A stretch of DNA of 64,000 nucleotides from Draconibacterium orientale (GTDB lineage Bacteria; Bacteroidota; Bacteroidia; Bacteroidales; Prolixibacteraceae). Where the stretch lies: positions 4,322,501 through 4,386,500 of the forward strand of contig NZ_CP007451.1 in the NCBI RefSeq assembly GCF_000626635.1, in the 5' to 3' direction. Both the position numbers and the translations under genes were made by a program. Shown here in pieces: positions 1 to 7,658 of the stretch (its first letter is position 1; every line of letters begins with the position of its first letter). The notes beneath the pieces were generated by a model. It was not told where the DNA came from. It worked only from the letters and a program-made list of their open reading frames with translations, and did no database searches.

Positions 1-1
1 T

Positions 2-292
2 TCAGCTTTTGCTGAAATATTACCACTGAATAATGATTTTGCAAAAGTTGATTCCAAATCGGATGAGAAGGAGGCGTTAAGCAGGCTCGATATTGCAAAA
101 GAGAAATATGGTCTCACCAAAAGAGAATTGGAAGTTTTTCATTTATCGGCAAATGGGTTAACAGTGAAAGAATTGGCGGCTGAGCTCAAAATATCTGAAC
201 GAACCATTGAAAAACACCGGGCAAACATCAGGAGAAAAACGCAAACAAGAAGTATCCTGGAAACTATGTGGGTTATTGACTCTAATCATTAA
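2..292 (+). CDS. LuxR-family response regulator/transcription factor, C-terminal part
   Basis: The reading frame is open from the window edge to the stop at 290-292 and gives 96 residues, so the N-terminus lies outside the window. The last 60 residues form a LuxR-type helix-turn-helix: a LTKRELEVFHL first helix, then GLTVKELAAELKIS and RTIEKHRANI, the pattern of the GerE fold where the recognition helix is followed by a conserved K-H. Such domains bind DNA as dimers and usually sit behind a receiver or sensor domain, which cannot be seen here. It lies 650 bp upstream of the curli genes on the same strand. A role as curli regulator (a CsgD-like position) is possible but is inferred only from position. 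Confidence 0.85.
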   Translation, partial: SAFAEILPLNNDFAKVDSKSDEKEALSRLDIAKEKYGLTKRELEVFHLSANGLTVKELAAELKISERTIEKHRANIRRKTQTRSILETMWVIDSNH

Positions 293-940
293 GCATTTGT
301 TCAATAGGTGCTTCGTTTTTAATCCCGATTGTCATCGTTTTTTCAATAGAGGAATAGCGAAAACCATATTTCCTCAAAAATTTTAATCAAAATGTTATTT
401 TTTTTGGAAACCTTTTGCAATGCTGGATCTGGAATAAATGTATGCACAATAAGTGTAAAAAACTTAGTGAAACCACGTAATAATTTTTAAAGGGTCGTAA
501 AACTACGTATTTCAATTGATTGGATACCTGCGTAATTTAGACATCGGAAAACAAGGAATTGCCCCCTAAGCGTTCCTCCGATCTCCGACGATAAAAATTA
601 AGGGTTTATCTTCAGATCATTTCCATAAATAATTTTAACAAATCCCAACTGTTAAATCAACTTTTAAAATTAATGCTTTTGCATAAATGAATGCATGGTG
701 TAACTGTGTAAAGTATGTTGATATAATATAAAATGTTAAACCAAATTATTATGGAAAGTAATTTCAAAATTGTTGAAAAAGTGTAAGCCACAATCACGTT
801 AGAATCGTGACGTAGTACGTGGCACTCCGCTTGTTTCGGTAGATTATCAGGCTACGCTGATGAATACACCGGAAACTAATCCTGTCTCCTCGGGATTATC
901 AAAATTAACAGTCTTTTTAAAAACAACTTAATTAAAAAAA
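293..940. other. Intergenic region upstream of the curli locus, with a structured leader
   Basis: No open reading frame with coding character was found. The stretch presumably carries the promoter of the first curlin gene, but no clean TAnnTTTG element was recognised. Several short hairpins can be drawn: AGGAA/TTCCT with outer CGGA/TCCG around 545-585, TCACG/CGTGA around 793-811, TCAG/CTGA around 848-861, and AATCC/GGATT around 879-900. The last three fall within 150 bp of the original start codon and could be part of the 5' untranslated RNA. Confidence 0.5.
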
Positions 941-952
941 ATGAAAAAATTA
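941..952 (+). other. Severed first four codons of the first curlin gene
   Basis: ATGAAAAAATTA at 941-952 reads M-K-K-L and is cut directly by the IS1595-type element starting at 953. The same TTA codon reappears at 1952-1954 on the other side of the element and continues as VFLFAMVLIAGFVMAQ. Joining the two flanks and removing one duplicated 8-mer gives an ordinary lipid-free signal peptide, MKKLVFLFAMVLIAG and onward. This was therefore the native start codon before insertion. Confidence 0.85.
945..952. repeat. Target-site duplication of the IS1595-type element, left copy
   Basis: AAAAATTA at 945-952 matches AAAAATTA at 1947-1954 exactly. Eight-base duplications are normal for IS1595-family elements. 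Confidence 0.85.
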
Positions 953-1946
953 TTGAATATCCGTATTTAGTCATAGTCCAGTAATTCCAGCAATAACCAG
1001 CCTGTCAAAGAGTTTTTCTCCAAAATACCTCCGGTTTAGCTTGTAGACGAACTCATTCAAATACATTTGAAGGTATTTCCCCTTAATCTTGTGGTAATTA
1101 CCAAGGAAGTTTCGTTTAGCATTGCTTATTGTAATATGAACCCAACGCAATGTTTCTTTGGTGAGCTTTTCGCTTGACTTTTCAGAAAAATGAAGTTCCA
1201 CATAATCCGAAATATCAACATAAGACGTACTGTCGTCGGTAAATACAATACTTTTTTCATCAAAAGATTCCCTGACCGTATCATTAATTTCATCTGCATG
1301 GTGACTCTCAAGAACCCTGGCTTTGAAGTAACGGCATTGACTTGTTTTTTCCCCGGTCTCTACATCTTCAAGCTGAGCCGACTCTGCCATTACTGATACC
1401 GGCGACTTGCCTGCAGCACCACGTCCTCTTTTCCCTCTCGACTTTTCCACTTCAGAAGATTCTACTGTAAAATATCCCTCGTCCATTTCAATCATCCCCT
1501 CCAAGGTATAACGCGCATCGCGGTTACCCATGGCTTTACGAAGTTTGTGTACCATTGCCCAAACAGGCTCATAGCGTTTCATTCCAAGTTGCTTTTGGAT
1601 TTCCTTGCTGGAAAAACCTTTTTTGGTGGCAGTCATTAAGAACATGGTTTTGTACCAGATCATGAACGATAGGTTTGATCCCTGCATTATAGTGCCACTA
1701 CGCAATGAAGTACGGTGTCTACACTTTTTGCACTCGTAACTCCAGCGACTTTTTATCCAGTAATGCTCTGTATGTCCACATTCCTTGCAGACTACACCTA
1801 CCTTGTCCCTTTCCTCTTTAAAATGGTTTCGGCAAGCTTCCTCGCTATCAAAATGTGCTGTGAAAGTAAATAGGTTCATCTATATCGTTTTAACTACCTT
1901 AAAGATAATGAAATAAATCAAATTATGAGTATTTACGGATATTCAA
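953..1946 (-). mobile_element. IS1595-family insertion sequence (994 bp)
   Basis: The element is bounded by 13-bp perfect inverted repeats, TTGAATATCCGTA at 953-965 and its complement at 1934-1946. The similarity continues imperfectly inwards (TCATA in both ends). It is flanked by the 8-bp duplication AAAAATTA. It carries one transposase gene on the minus strand. Because boundaries, repeats and transposase are all intact, the copy looks recent and complete. Confidence 0.9.
971..1879 (-). CDS. IS1595-family (ISXO2-like) transposase
   Basis: The 302-residue protein has an N-terminal zinc ribbon with two Cys pairs (CKECG near residue 32 and CKKC near residue 50). An ISXO2-like DDE domain follows, with a first acidic residue in IEMDEGYF, a second in FTDDSTSY, and the C-terminal signature YLQMYLNEFVYKLNRR typical of this family. 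The zinc ribbon binds DNA and the DDE domain performs strand transfer. The gene is intact, starts 67 bp inside the right end of its element, and is antisense to the curlin gene it interrupts. Family assignment is firm; activity is not shown. Confidence 0.92.
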   Translation of the reverse strand: MNLFTFTAHFDSEEACRNHFKEERDKVGVVCKECGHTEHYWIKSRWSYECKKCRHRTSLRSGTIMQGSNLSFMIWYKTMFLMTATKKGFSSKEIQKQLGMKRYEPVWAMVHKLRKAMGNRDARYTLEGMIEMDEGYFTVESSEVEKSRGKRGRGAAGKSPVSVMAESAQLEDVETGEKTSQCRYFKARVLESHHADEINDTVRESFDEKSIVFTDDSTSYVDISDYVELHFSEKSSEKLTKETLRWVHITISNAKRNFLGNYHKIKGKYLQMYLNEFVYKLNRRYFGEKLFDRLVIAGITGL

Positions 1947-2824
1947 AAAAATTAGTATTTCTTTTCGCAATGGTGCTTATTGCAGGGTTTGTAATGGCAC
2001 AAAAAACAACAACTCTTGTACAATCGGGTAATAGTAATATTGCTACAGTAGATCAAATGGCTTGCCTAAGTGGTGCTGTTAATTCTATTTTTGCAACTCA
2101 ATCGGGTAATTGGAATACGCTGACTACTTTTCAGAAAGGATGGGATAATAACATTGATTTATTGCAAAGTGGTGATCATAATACTGCAGATATGACCCAG
2201 GAAACTTGTGACTATGATGATAGCCATGGATATAATACTGCCAAAGTAGTGCAATATGGTGATGGAAACACTGCTAATCTTTCGCAGATGGAGGAAGACG
2301 GTGGTCTCGCCGACATAGATTATGTGGGTGGGTGGCTTCCTCTGCCAATTCTTCCAGAACGGGATAGAAGTATTAACGAGGCTACTACAACTCAATCAGG
2401 AAATTCGAACACTTACAACCTGGCGCAGGGACGGGAAAATTACATTCCGGATAATACTTCTTACCTGACTCAGTCAGGTAACTCGAACGCTGCAGATATA
2501 GATCAACTCGGGTTTAATAATTACAGTGAAATTCGTCAAACAGGTGATTGGAACACGGCAGATCTGTTGCAAGATGGTGCTGATATTTCATTAACTGCAG
2601 TCAACAAGGATGAAAGTTATTCTTGGCAAATAGGAGTGCATAGTACTTTGAACGTGAAACAAGTAGGAGATGTTGATGAACAACTGGCTGAATCAAGACA
2701 GAACGGTAGTGGCAACACTACTAACATTTTGCAGGTTGGTGTAACCATGCAAAACGTTGATGCATGGCAGTATGGTACCGATGTGATAGATATTGATCAG
2801 GTAGATGTTGAGCCTGAGGAATAA
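1925..2824 (+). CDS. Curlin-repeat protein 1 (CsgA/CsgB-like), 5' end rebuilt by IS insertion
   Basis: The 299-residue product starts with a hydrophobic signal peptide (KKLVFLFAMVLIAGFVMAQ). It then carries many curlin repeats of the type xQxGxxNxxxxxQ, such as VQSGNSNIATVDQ, TQSGNWNTLTTFQ, LQSGDHNTADMTQ, TQSGNSNAADIDQ and RQTGDWNTADLLQ. Such repeats stack into the amyloid fold of curli fibres outside the outer membrane. The start codon at 1925 and the first seven codons (M-S-I-Y-G-Y-S) come from the right end of the IS1595-type element. The native start is at 941, on the other side of the insertion. The new fusion is in frame and keeps a usable signal peptide, so the protein could still be secreted if transcription reaches it. 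It has the position of a major or nucleator subunit; which one cannot be told. Confidence 0.88.
   Translation: MSIYGYSKKLVFLFAMVLIAGFVMAQKTTTLVQSGNSNIATVDQMACLSGAVNSIFATQSGNWNTLTTFQKGWDNNIDLLQSGDHNTADMTQETCDYDDSHGYNTAKVVQYGDGNTANLSQMEEDGGLADIDYVGGWLPLPILPERDRSINEATTTQSGNSNTYNLAQGRENYIPDNTSYLTQSGNSNAADIDQLGFNNYSEIRQTGDWNTADLLQDGADISLTAVNKDESYSWQIGVHSTLNVKQVGDVDEQLAESRQNGSGNTTNILQVGVTMQNVDAWQYGTDVIDIDQVDVEPEE
1947..1954. repeat. Target-site duplication of the IS1595-type element, right copy
   Basis: AAAAATTA, identical to 945-952. It lies inside the reading frame of the curlin gene and encodes the K-K-L after the IS-derived residues. Confidence 0.85.
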
Positions 2825-3001
2825 AGGCATCGGCCTGTCTGTTGGCTTATTGGGTGTATAAAGAAGATAAATACAATTATTGATGGTGAAAAAAGTACAC
2901 ACTGAGAAGGTGTTGAAGTTTTTTTTGGGGTGTGCCTTTTTACTGTTAAAATCGTTTTTACCACAATCTGGCCAATAAACTTTCTCTAAAACAGCAATTC
3001 T

Positions 3002-3028
3002 CTCCCGGCTTTTCAGGCCGGGAGGGTT
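3002..3028 (+). terminator. GC-rich hairpin between the two curlin genes
   Basis: CTCCCGGC at 3002-3009 pairs perfectly with GCCGGGAG at 3017-3024, with a seven-base loop. The following bases are mixed rather than a clean T-run (GGTTATGTTGTTTT). It may be a leaky terminator or an mRNA-stabilising stem that sets the ratio of the first curlin to the downstream genes. Confidence 0.55.
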
Positions 3029-3121
3029 ATGTTGTTTTATATTAAAAAAAAGAAAATAGTAACGCAAGATAATCAGTGCTAATCGTATTGCAAATTAGTT
3101 AGCCTTAAATTAAAAGTTCTT

Positions 3122-3781
3122 ATGATGATTAAGAGTTGTTATATATTGCTTGTCTTAAGCCTGCTGTCAATCAGTGCTTTCTCGCAAGTTTTTATGCCTG
3201 ATATGTCGGTAGAGCAGTTTGATCTTATCGATGCAAATGAATTACTTAATAGTAGTAACTCGATAATAGAGCAAATTGGTAATCAAAATACAATGGTTGT
3301 CATTCAGCAACAGGAAGGAGTACTTTCGAATGTAATAATTAGCAAACAGTACAACGCTGAAAACGATGCCTATATTAACCAGGTAGGTTCGGGGCATGCT
3401 TCTGTTTTGGTTCAGAAAGGAAGTGGAAATGAGGCGAATTTGTGGTCGGATGGCGAAATGACTGTTTCAAAAGCCTGGCAGCAGGGAGACGATAATACCA
3501 TTTATAGTTTTATAAGAAACGAAGCATTAATACCCAAAGTGGCAGCACTTATTCAAGTAGGGAATAGGAATAACATCGAACTGGCTTTAACCGGTAATGG
3601 ATTTGTTTCGGAAGGTTGGCCTAAAGCTGCCTTTATAGAGCAAAAGGGAAACGATTTGGAAGTTATTGCTAAACTCGATTCGTATGACAGTCCTGTTCTT
3701 GTGAGGCAACAATCGGGAACCAGCGGCGAGGGGATGCGTGTAAATATTTCAAATTCCGACTTTTACTTTCCGATGAAATAG
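3122..3781 (+). CDS. Curlin-repeat protein 2 (CsgA/CsgB-like)
   Basis: The 219-residue protein has a signal peptide ending near SISAFSQ. It carries weaker and more widely spaced curlin repeats than its neighbour: EQIGNQNTMVVIQQ, NQVGSGHASVLVQ, QKGSGNEANLW, QQGDDNTIYSF and IQVGNRNNIELAL. The more degenerate, Q/G/N-rich repeats suggest a minor or nucleator subunit comparable to CsgB, but this is inference. The stop codon at 3779-3781 abuts the csgE start codon at 3782, so the two genes are translationally linked. Confidence 0.87.
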   Translation: MMIKSCYILLVLSLLSISAFSQVFMPDMSVEQFDLIDANELLNSSNSIIEQIGNQNTMVVIQQQEGVLSNVIISKQYNAENDAYINQVGSGHASVLVQKGSGNEANLWSDGEMTVSKAWQQGDDNTIYSFIRNEALIPKVAALIQVGNRNNIELALTGNGFVSEGWPKAAFIEQKGNDLEVIAKLDSYDSPVLVRQQSGTSGEGMRVNISNSDFYFPMK

Positions 3782-4285
3782 ATGAAGTATTTTACGACCA
3801 TAATATTTTTAATGGCCGGTGTTGTATTTTGTACTGCCCAAAACGATACAACAATTATCAAAAATAAGCAGATGAAACAAGCTCCCGAAGAATTGCAGAA
3901 ATTGTTGAATGATATTCAACAAGAAGAAACCCAAAAAGTAAGCCGCGATGCTGAAATAGAGATTGATGGACTTTTGATAGATGAAACCAAAACTAAAAAT
4001 GGGCGGGATTTTTATGATTATTTTTTTCGTGATTGGGTACCACCACAAAATGCGAAAAATTATTCAATATTTATTACCGAAAAACCCTATCGCCTAACCA
4101 CTACCATGATCGAAATCAGAATTAACGAGACGCTCGTTTTTCAGTCGTTTTTACAACCACGCAGCGATATTGTTGAAATATTATCGCAACAGGCGGTAGC
4201 ACGTACCGCATTGTACCTGCAAAATTACGAAGAGATCGTTAAGCAATTGGAGGGTGCTGATCAATCGGGAAGTGGTATTTTTTAA
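3782..4285 (+). CDS. csgE: Curli assembly protein CsgE
   Basis: The protein has 167 residues with a signal peptide ending at FCTAQ. The core shows the CsgE pattern: IEIDGLLIDETKTKNGRDFY, an aromatic stretch before W-V-P-P, then ITEKPYR, VFQSFLQPR and a helix beginning SQQAVARTALY. CsgE is a periplasmic adaptor that caps the CsgG channel and hands curlin to it. The gene starts immediately at the stop of the second curlin gene and is followed 33 bp later by csgF, as expected in a curli export operon. Confidence 0.93.
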   Translation: MKYFTTIIFLMAGVVFCTAQNDTTIIKNKQMKQAPEELQKLLNDIQQEETQKVSRDAEIEIDGLLIDETKTKNGRDFYDYFFRDWVPPQNAKNYSIFITEKPYRLTTTMIEIRINETLVFQSFLQPRSDIVEILSQQAVARTALYLQNYEEIVKQLEGADQSGSGIF

Positions 4286-4318
4286 CCAGAATTAATAAAC
4301 CAAACAATAAAAAATAAC

Positions 4319-4741
4319 ATGAGTAAAACTTTTATAACGGCAATGTTACTACTGGCTGGTAGTTGTATTTACGCACAAGATTTTGTGTACACACCAAAAA
4401 ACCCGGCTTTCGGAGGGAGCCCGTATAATTACAGTTGGATGTTGAGTTCTGCTGAGTCGCAGAATACAATTGAAGCTCCGGAGGATGATAGTTACGATCC
4501 GTATAGTTCTCAAAGTTCCAGTTCTGTTGATGATTTTGCTGAAAGCTTAAACCGACAAATATTAAGTCGGCTGTCGAGAGAGTTAGTAACCCGGCAGTTT
4601 GGAGAGGATGCTCTAGAAGAAGGTAGTTATGTGCTCGGTGATTATCAAATTGATATTGGTGATTCCGACAGTGGTATCAATATCACAATTGTTGATAATG
4701 TAACCGGTTCAACGACAACGGTTGAAGTACCCTATTTTTAA
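4319..4741 (+). CDS. csgF: Curli assembly protein CsgF
   Basis: The protein has 140 residues with a signal peptide ending at CIYAQ. The mature N-terminus DFVYTPKNPAFGGSPYNYSW is the diagnostic CsgF segment: the F/V-Y-x-P-x-N-P-x-F-G-G-x-P motif that inserts into the CsgG channel, followed by a Ser/Glu/Gln-rich linker. The C-terminal half (SRLSRELVTRQFGE and onward) is the surface-exposed domain. CsgF anchors the nucleator subunit at the cell surface. Its place between csgE and csgG fits. Confidence 0.93.
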   Translation: MSKTFITAMLLLAGSCIYAQDFVYTPKNPAFGGSPYNYSWMLSSAESQNTIEAPEDDSYDPYSSQSSSSVDDFAESLNRQILSRLSRELVTRQFGEDALEEGSYVLGDYQIDIGDSDSGINITIVDNVTGSTTTVEVPYF

Positions 4742-4754
4742 GTTTGTTTAAATT

Positions 4755-6149
4755 ATGGAAAAACCCAATTTGCAAAGTATGATAAAACGTCTTTTGTCCG
4801 CACTTTTTCTTTCTTCAGCATTAGTGGCATGTGCACCGTATTTTCATCAACCATTTAGTTCTGATCGTGGAGCTGAATTAGGGCCGGAAACAGCTGTTAA
4901 AAAAGATTTGCTGGAACTACCCGACCCCAAAGAACCTATTGTTGTTGCTGTTTATAAATTTCGGGACCAAACCGGACAGTATAAACCATCAAATGTTGGT
5001 GCTAACTGGTCAACTGCAGTTACTCAGGGAGCCACCAATATATTGGTTCGTGCATTGGAAGAGTCGGGCTGGTTTGTGCCAATCGAAAGAGAGAACATAA
5101 GTAATTTACTTAATGAACGAAAAATAATCCGTTCAAGTAGAGAACAGTATGAAGGGAACACCGGTTCGTTACTGCCCCCTCTGTTATTTGCGGGCGTGTT
5201 GCTCGAAGGAGGAATAACCTCATATGAAACTAATATTTACACCGGAGGTGCAGGCGTGCGTTATTTTGGCACCGATGCATCAACTCAATATCGCGAAGAC
5301 CGTGTGAGTATTTATTTACGCGCGGTTTCAACCAGTAATGGTAAAATATTAAAAACCATTTATACTACAAAATCAATATTGTCACAAGAAGTATCTATGG
5401 GCGTATTCCGTTATGTGAAGTTTAAACGATTGTTAGAGGCAGAAACCGGTTATACCTACAATGAGCCAACAGAATTGGCCGTTACTGAGGCAATTGAAAA
5501 AGCAGTTTTGGGATTAATTGTTGAAGGGGTTCTTGATAATCTTTGGACTTTAAGTGATCAGGAGGAAATAGAAAATACAGTAATTCAGGAGTATATGAAC
5601 GAAAAGGAAGAACGACTTGATGCCAATCATATTGGAATTCCATTTGAAACGAACAGAAGGGGGAAAATATATGCTTCGCTACTTGGTACCGGTCAGTTTT
5701 ATGCTGGTGATTATTCAGTAAGCAAAATAAGACCTGGAGGCGTATTTAATCTTGGTTTTGCCTTGCATAATAACTTTTATCTTGAAACAATGTTTGGTAT
5801 GCAAAACATTCATGTTAAGGATTTAATGAACTCTAACGAATTCTACGGAGGTTCAAGTTTGTTGTTTCGGGCAAATCCTGATGGCTTGTTCTCCCCATTT
5901 TTCGGTGTAGGAGGAGGCGTTTATTATGATTTTGAAGATGAAATAGGGCTGTCAAAAAAGACTCTTATTCCTTTTCTGAGTTATCAGGCAGGTTTAGAAT
6001 ATCTGGTTGGTAGTAGATTTGCTTTAACTGGGAAAGTTTTTGCGAATCAATTGTTTTCCGATTTTTATGATGGTGTTAAAGTCGGTGAGTTTAATGACCA
6101 TATTTGGGGATTTCAGTTGGGGGCAACTTATTATTTTGGGAAAAATTAA
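4755..6149 (+). CDS. csgG: Curli secretion channel CsgG with C-terminal beta-barrel-like extension
   Basis: The 464-residue protein is a lipoprotein: the lipobox SALVAC sits at residues 21-26 if translation starts at 4755. A second ATG at 4779 would give a shorter signal peptide. Residues about 57-275 are the CsgG domain (PIVVAVYKFRDQTGQYKPS, RALEESGWFVPIERENI, LLNERKIIR, then the beta-rich channel-forming part with RVSIYLRAVSTSNGKIL). CsgG forms the nonameric outer-membrane pore for curlin export. From about residue 290 the protein continues with about 170 residues of alternating strands rich in aromatic and glycine residues, ending GATYYFGKN. This resembles an OmpA-like or porin-like outer-membrane barrel and is absent from the enterobacterial protein of about 277 residues. 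Confidence 0.92.
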   Translation: MEKPNLQSMIKRLLSALFLSSALVACAPYFHQPFSSDRGAELGPETAVKKDLLELPDPKEPIVVAVYKFRDQTGQYKPSNVGANWSTAVTQGATNILVRALEESGWFVPIERENISNLLNERKIIRSSREQYEGNTGSLLPPLLFAGVLLEGGITSYETNIYTGGAGVRYFGTDASTQYREDRVSIYLRAVSTSNGKILKTIYTTKSILSQEVSMGVFRYVKFKRLLEAETGYTYNEPTELAVTEAIEKAVLGLIVEGVLDNLWTLSDQEEIENTVIQEYMNEKEERLDANHIGIPFETNRRGKIYASLLGTGQFYAGDYSVSKIRPGGVFNLGFALHNNFYLETMFGMQNIHVKDLMNSNEFYGGSSLLFRANPDGLFSPFFGVGGGVYYDFEDEIGLSKKTLIPFLSYQAGLEYLVGSRFALTGKVFANQLFSDFYDGVKVGEFNDHIWGFQLGATYYFGKN

Positions 6150-6238
6150 AATAACATAAAAAAATGAAGAGATTACAATTTATAATATGCTTTCTGATTG
6201 CCGTTTTGCTCTTTGGCTGTGAAGAAGAAAAACTTGAT

Positions 6239-6247
6239 ATTGAGAAA
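6239..6247. repeat. Target-site duplication of the IS4-family element, left copy
   Basis: ATTGAGAAA at 6239-6247 matches ATTGAGAAA at 7650-7658. A 9-bp duplication fits IS4-family elements. Confidence 0.88.
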
Positions 6248-7649
6248 CATTGTTGTCCGGGAAACCGGATTTAGTTTAAATTCATATCTCTAACTTCCTG
6301 ATATTCAAGTCAGGTGTTTTTATTTTTCAAAAGTAAGCCCCCTGTACTTCAGGGAATAGCGAATGTTGGTATTTGTATTTGTCTTGCTTTATCAATATGA
6401 GCCAGCTTTTCTCAGGATTTTCCAGGAAAGCATATATGTTAATGTAGTTCATCAGTTGCTGCCTGATAATGGATACCATGTTGGAAAAAGCCCAATTTCG
6501 CTTCAGTTTGCTCTTTACCAAAGTAATCAGCAGGTTGGCAAGCATAGCAGCCCATATCTGTATCTCAATGGCGTTCTCATTGTCACCAAGAAAATATTTT
6601 AATGGGAAGTTCTGTTTTAGCTGTTTGAAAAGCAGTTCTATTTGCCAACGTTTTTTGTAAATCCAAGCTATCTTTTCGGCAGCTAGTTCAAAGTTATTGG
6701 TTATAAACTCAAATAACCGTTCGTTTTCATTATCCCAATAAGCAATTCTACGAGCCTTGTGTTCTTTCGTTTTATTTTCTCCATACAGAAGCACCACTTC
6801 TTCGTCTTTTAGAACACCAGAATCTGCGTCATCCGGTATATCAAACTCTTTTCCTGCTGTATAACGTGCATTGTCTTTCAATCGGGTTACATACCAAATT
6901 GACTTTTCCGAAAAAATTTCATATTGCGCATAGTCAACATATCCTTTATCAAAAGTTATAATCGAGCCTGCTGGCAAAGCTTCCACTTCTTGCAAAAACA
7001 TATGGTCGTGCCTTGCAGCTTCGCTGTACCTAACTAAACAAGGGACGTTTTCACTGGCTTTGATAATTGTATGAGCCTTAATCCCGCCTTTCTTTTTGCC
7101 ACTTTTAGGATTACGACCAACTCCTTTTAGAATGTCCTTGAACAAAGATATGGTAGATGAATCCATGATATAAAGCCGTTTCAAATCCTTATCTGTTAAC
7201 CGGCTGTCCGCTAAAAAACGAGAATGCTTTTGGTAAACGGTCATATAAATATCCTCGAACACCTTGCTACTCCGACGTTTATTAGCTTCTGAAAAAGTAC
7301 TTCGCCGTACCAGATAACTTAAACCTAAATGGGACAGTTTGTGGGCATTGGCAAGTAAACCAAGAATAACCTCCCTGATGGAATGATATCCTTCAAAGAC
7401 TACGAAGAGCATAACTACTAAGTGATTGTAAGTAGTAAACTTCTTGACATAGTACTCACTGCCGTGTTTCTTCGCTATTTTTCTAATCTCACTCTTGTCA
7501 ATGAACGTTAACAGCTGATTAAATATAGGCTGTCCGCTAAAAATTGTATTTTTACCCATGTCTAACTTTTTGGTGTGGTAACTCAAAAGTAGACATACCG
7601 GGTGGTTCTTTAAAATGTACTGCCCGGTAAATTTTACCGGACACTAATG
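6248..7649 (-). mobile_element. IS4-family insertion sequence (1402 bp)
   Basis: The left end reads CATTGTTGTCCGGGAAA. The right end, read on the other strand, is CATTAGTGTCCGGTAAA. These are imperfect inverted repeats with 14 of 17 bases identical. The 9-bp duplication ATTGAGAAA lies directly outside both ends. One complete transposase gene lies on the minus strand. The right end supplies an ATG (7647-7649) fused in frame to the interrupted lipoprotein. Confidence 0.92.
6327..7586 (-). CDS. IS4-family transposase (DUF4372 type)
   Basis: The 419-residue protein has an N-terminal domain of the DUF4372 type (FNQLLTFIDKSEIRKIAKKH) and a DDE nuclease. The nuclease shows D in YIMDSSTISLF, D in ITFDKGYVDYA, and the IS4 signature Y-(2)-R-(3)-E-(6)-K in YKKRWQIELLFKQLKQ. 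All catalytic positions are present. The gene is antisense to the curli lipoprotein gene it interrupts. Confidence 0.93.
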   Translation of the reverse strand: MSYHTKKLDMGKNTIFSGQPIFNQLLTFIDKSEIRKIAKKHGSEYYVKKFTTYNHLVVMLFVVFEGYHSIREVILGLLANAHKLSHLGLSYLVRRSTFSEANKRRSSKVFEDIYMTVYQKHSRFLADSRLTDKDLKRLYIMDSSTISLFKDILKGVGRNPKSGKKKGGIKAHTIIKASENVPCLVRYSEAARHDHMFLQEVEALPAGSIITFDKGYVDYAQYEIFSEKSIWYVTRLKDNARYTAGKEFDIPDDADSGVLKDEEVVLLYGENKTKEHKARRIAYWDNENERLFEFITNNFELAAEKIAWIYKKRWQIELLFKQLKQNFPLKYFLGDNENAIEIQIWAAMLANLLITLVKSKLKRNWAFSNMVSIIRQQLMNYINIYAFLENPEKSWLILIKQDKYKYQHSLFPEVQGAYF

Positions 7650-7658
7650 ATTGAGAAA
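7650..7658. repeat. Target-site duplication of the IS4-family element, right copy
   Basis: ATTGAGAAA, identical to 6239-6247; it re-encodes I-E-K at the junction of the interrupted lipoprotein gene. Confidence 0.88.

Noticed and set aside
2693-3067. Minus-strand open frame of 124 codons across the end of the first curlin gene
   Set aside because: It overlaps the repeat-rich curlin coding end and the GC-rich hairpin antisense, has no recognisable motif and lacks coding character.
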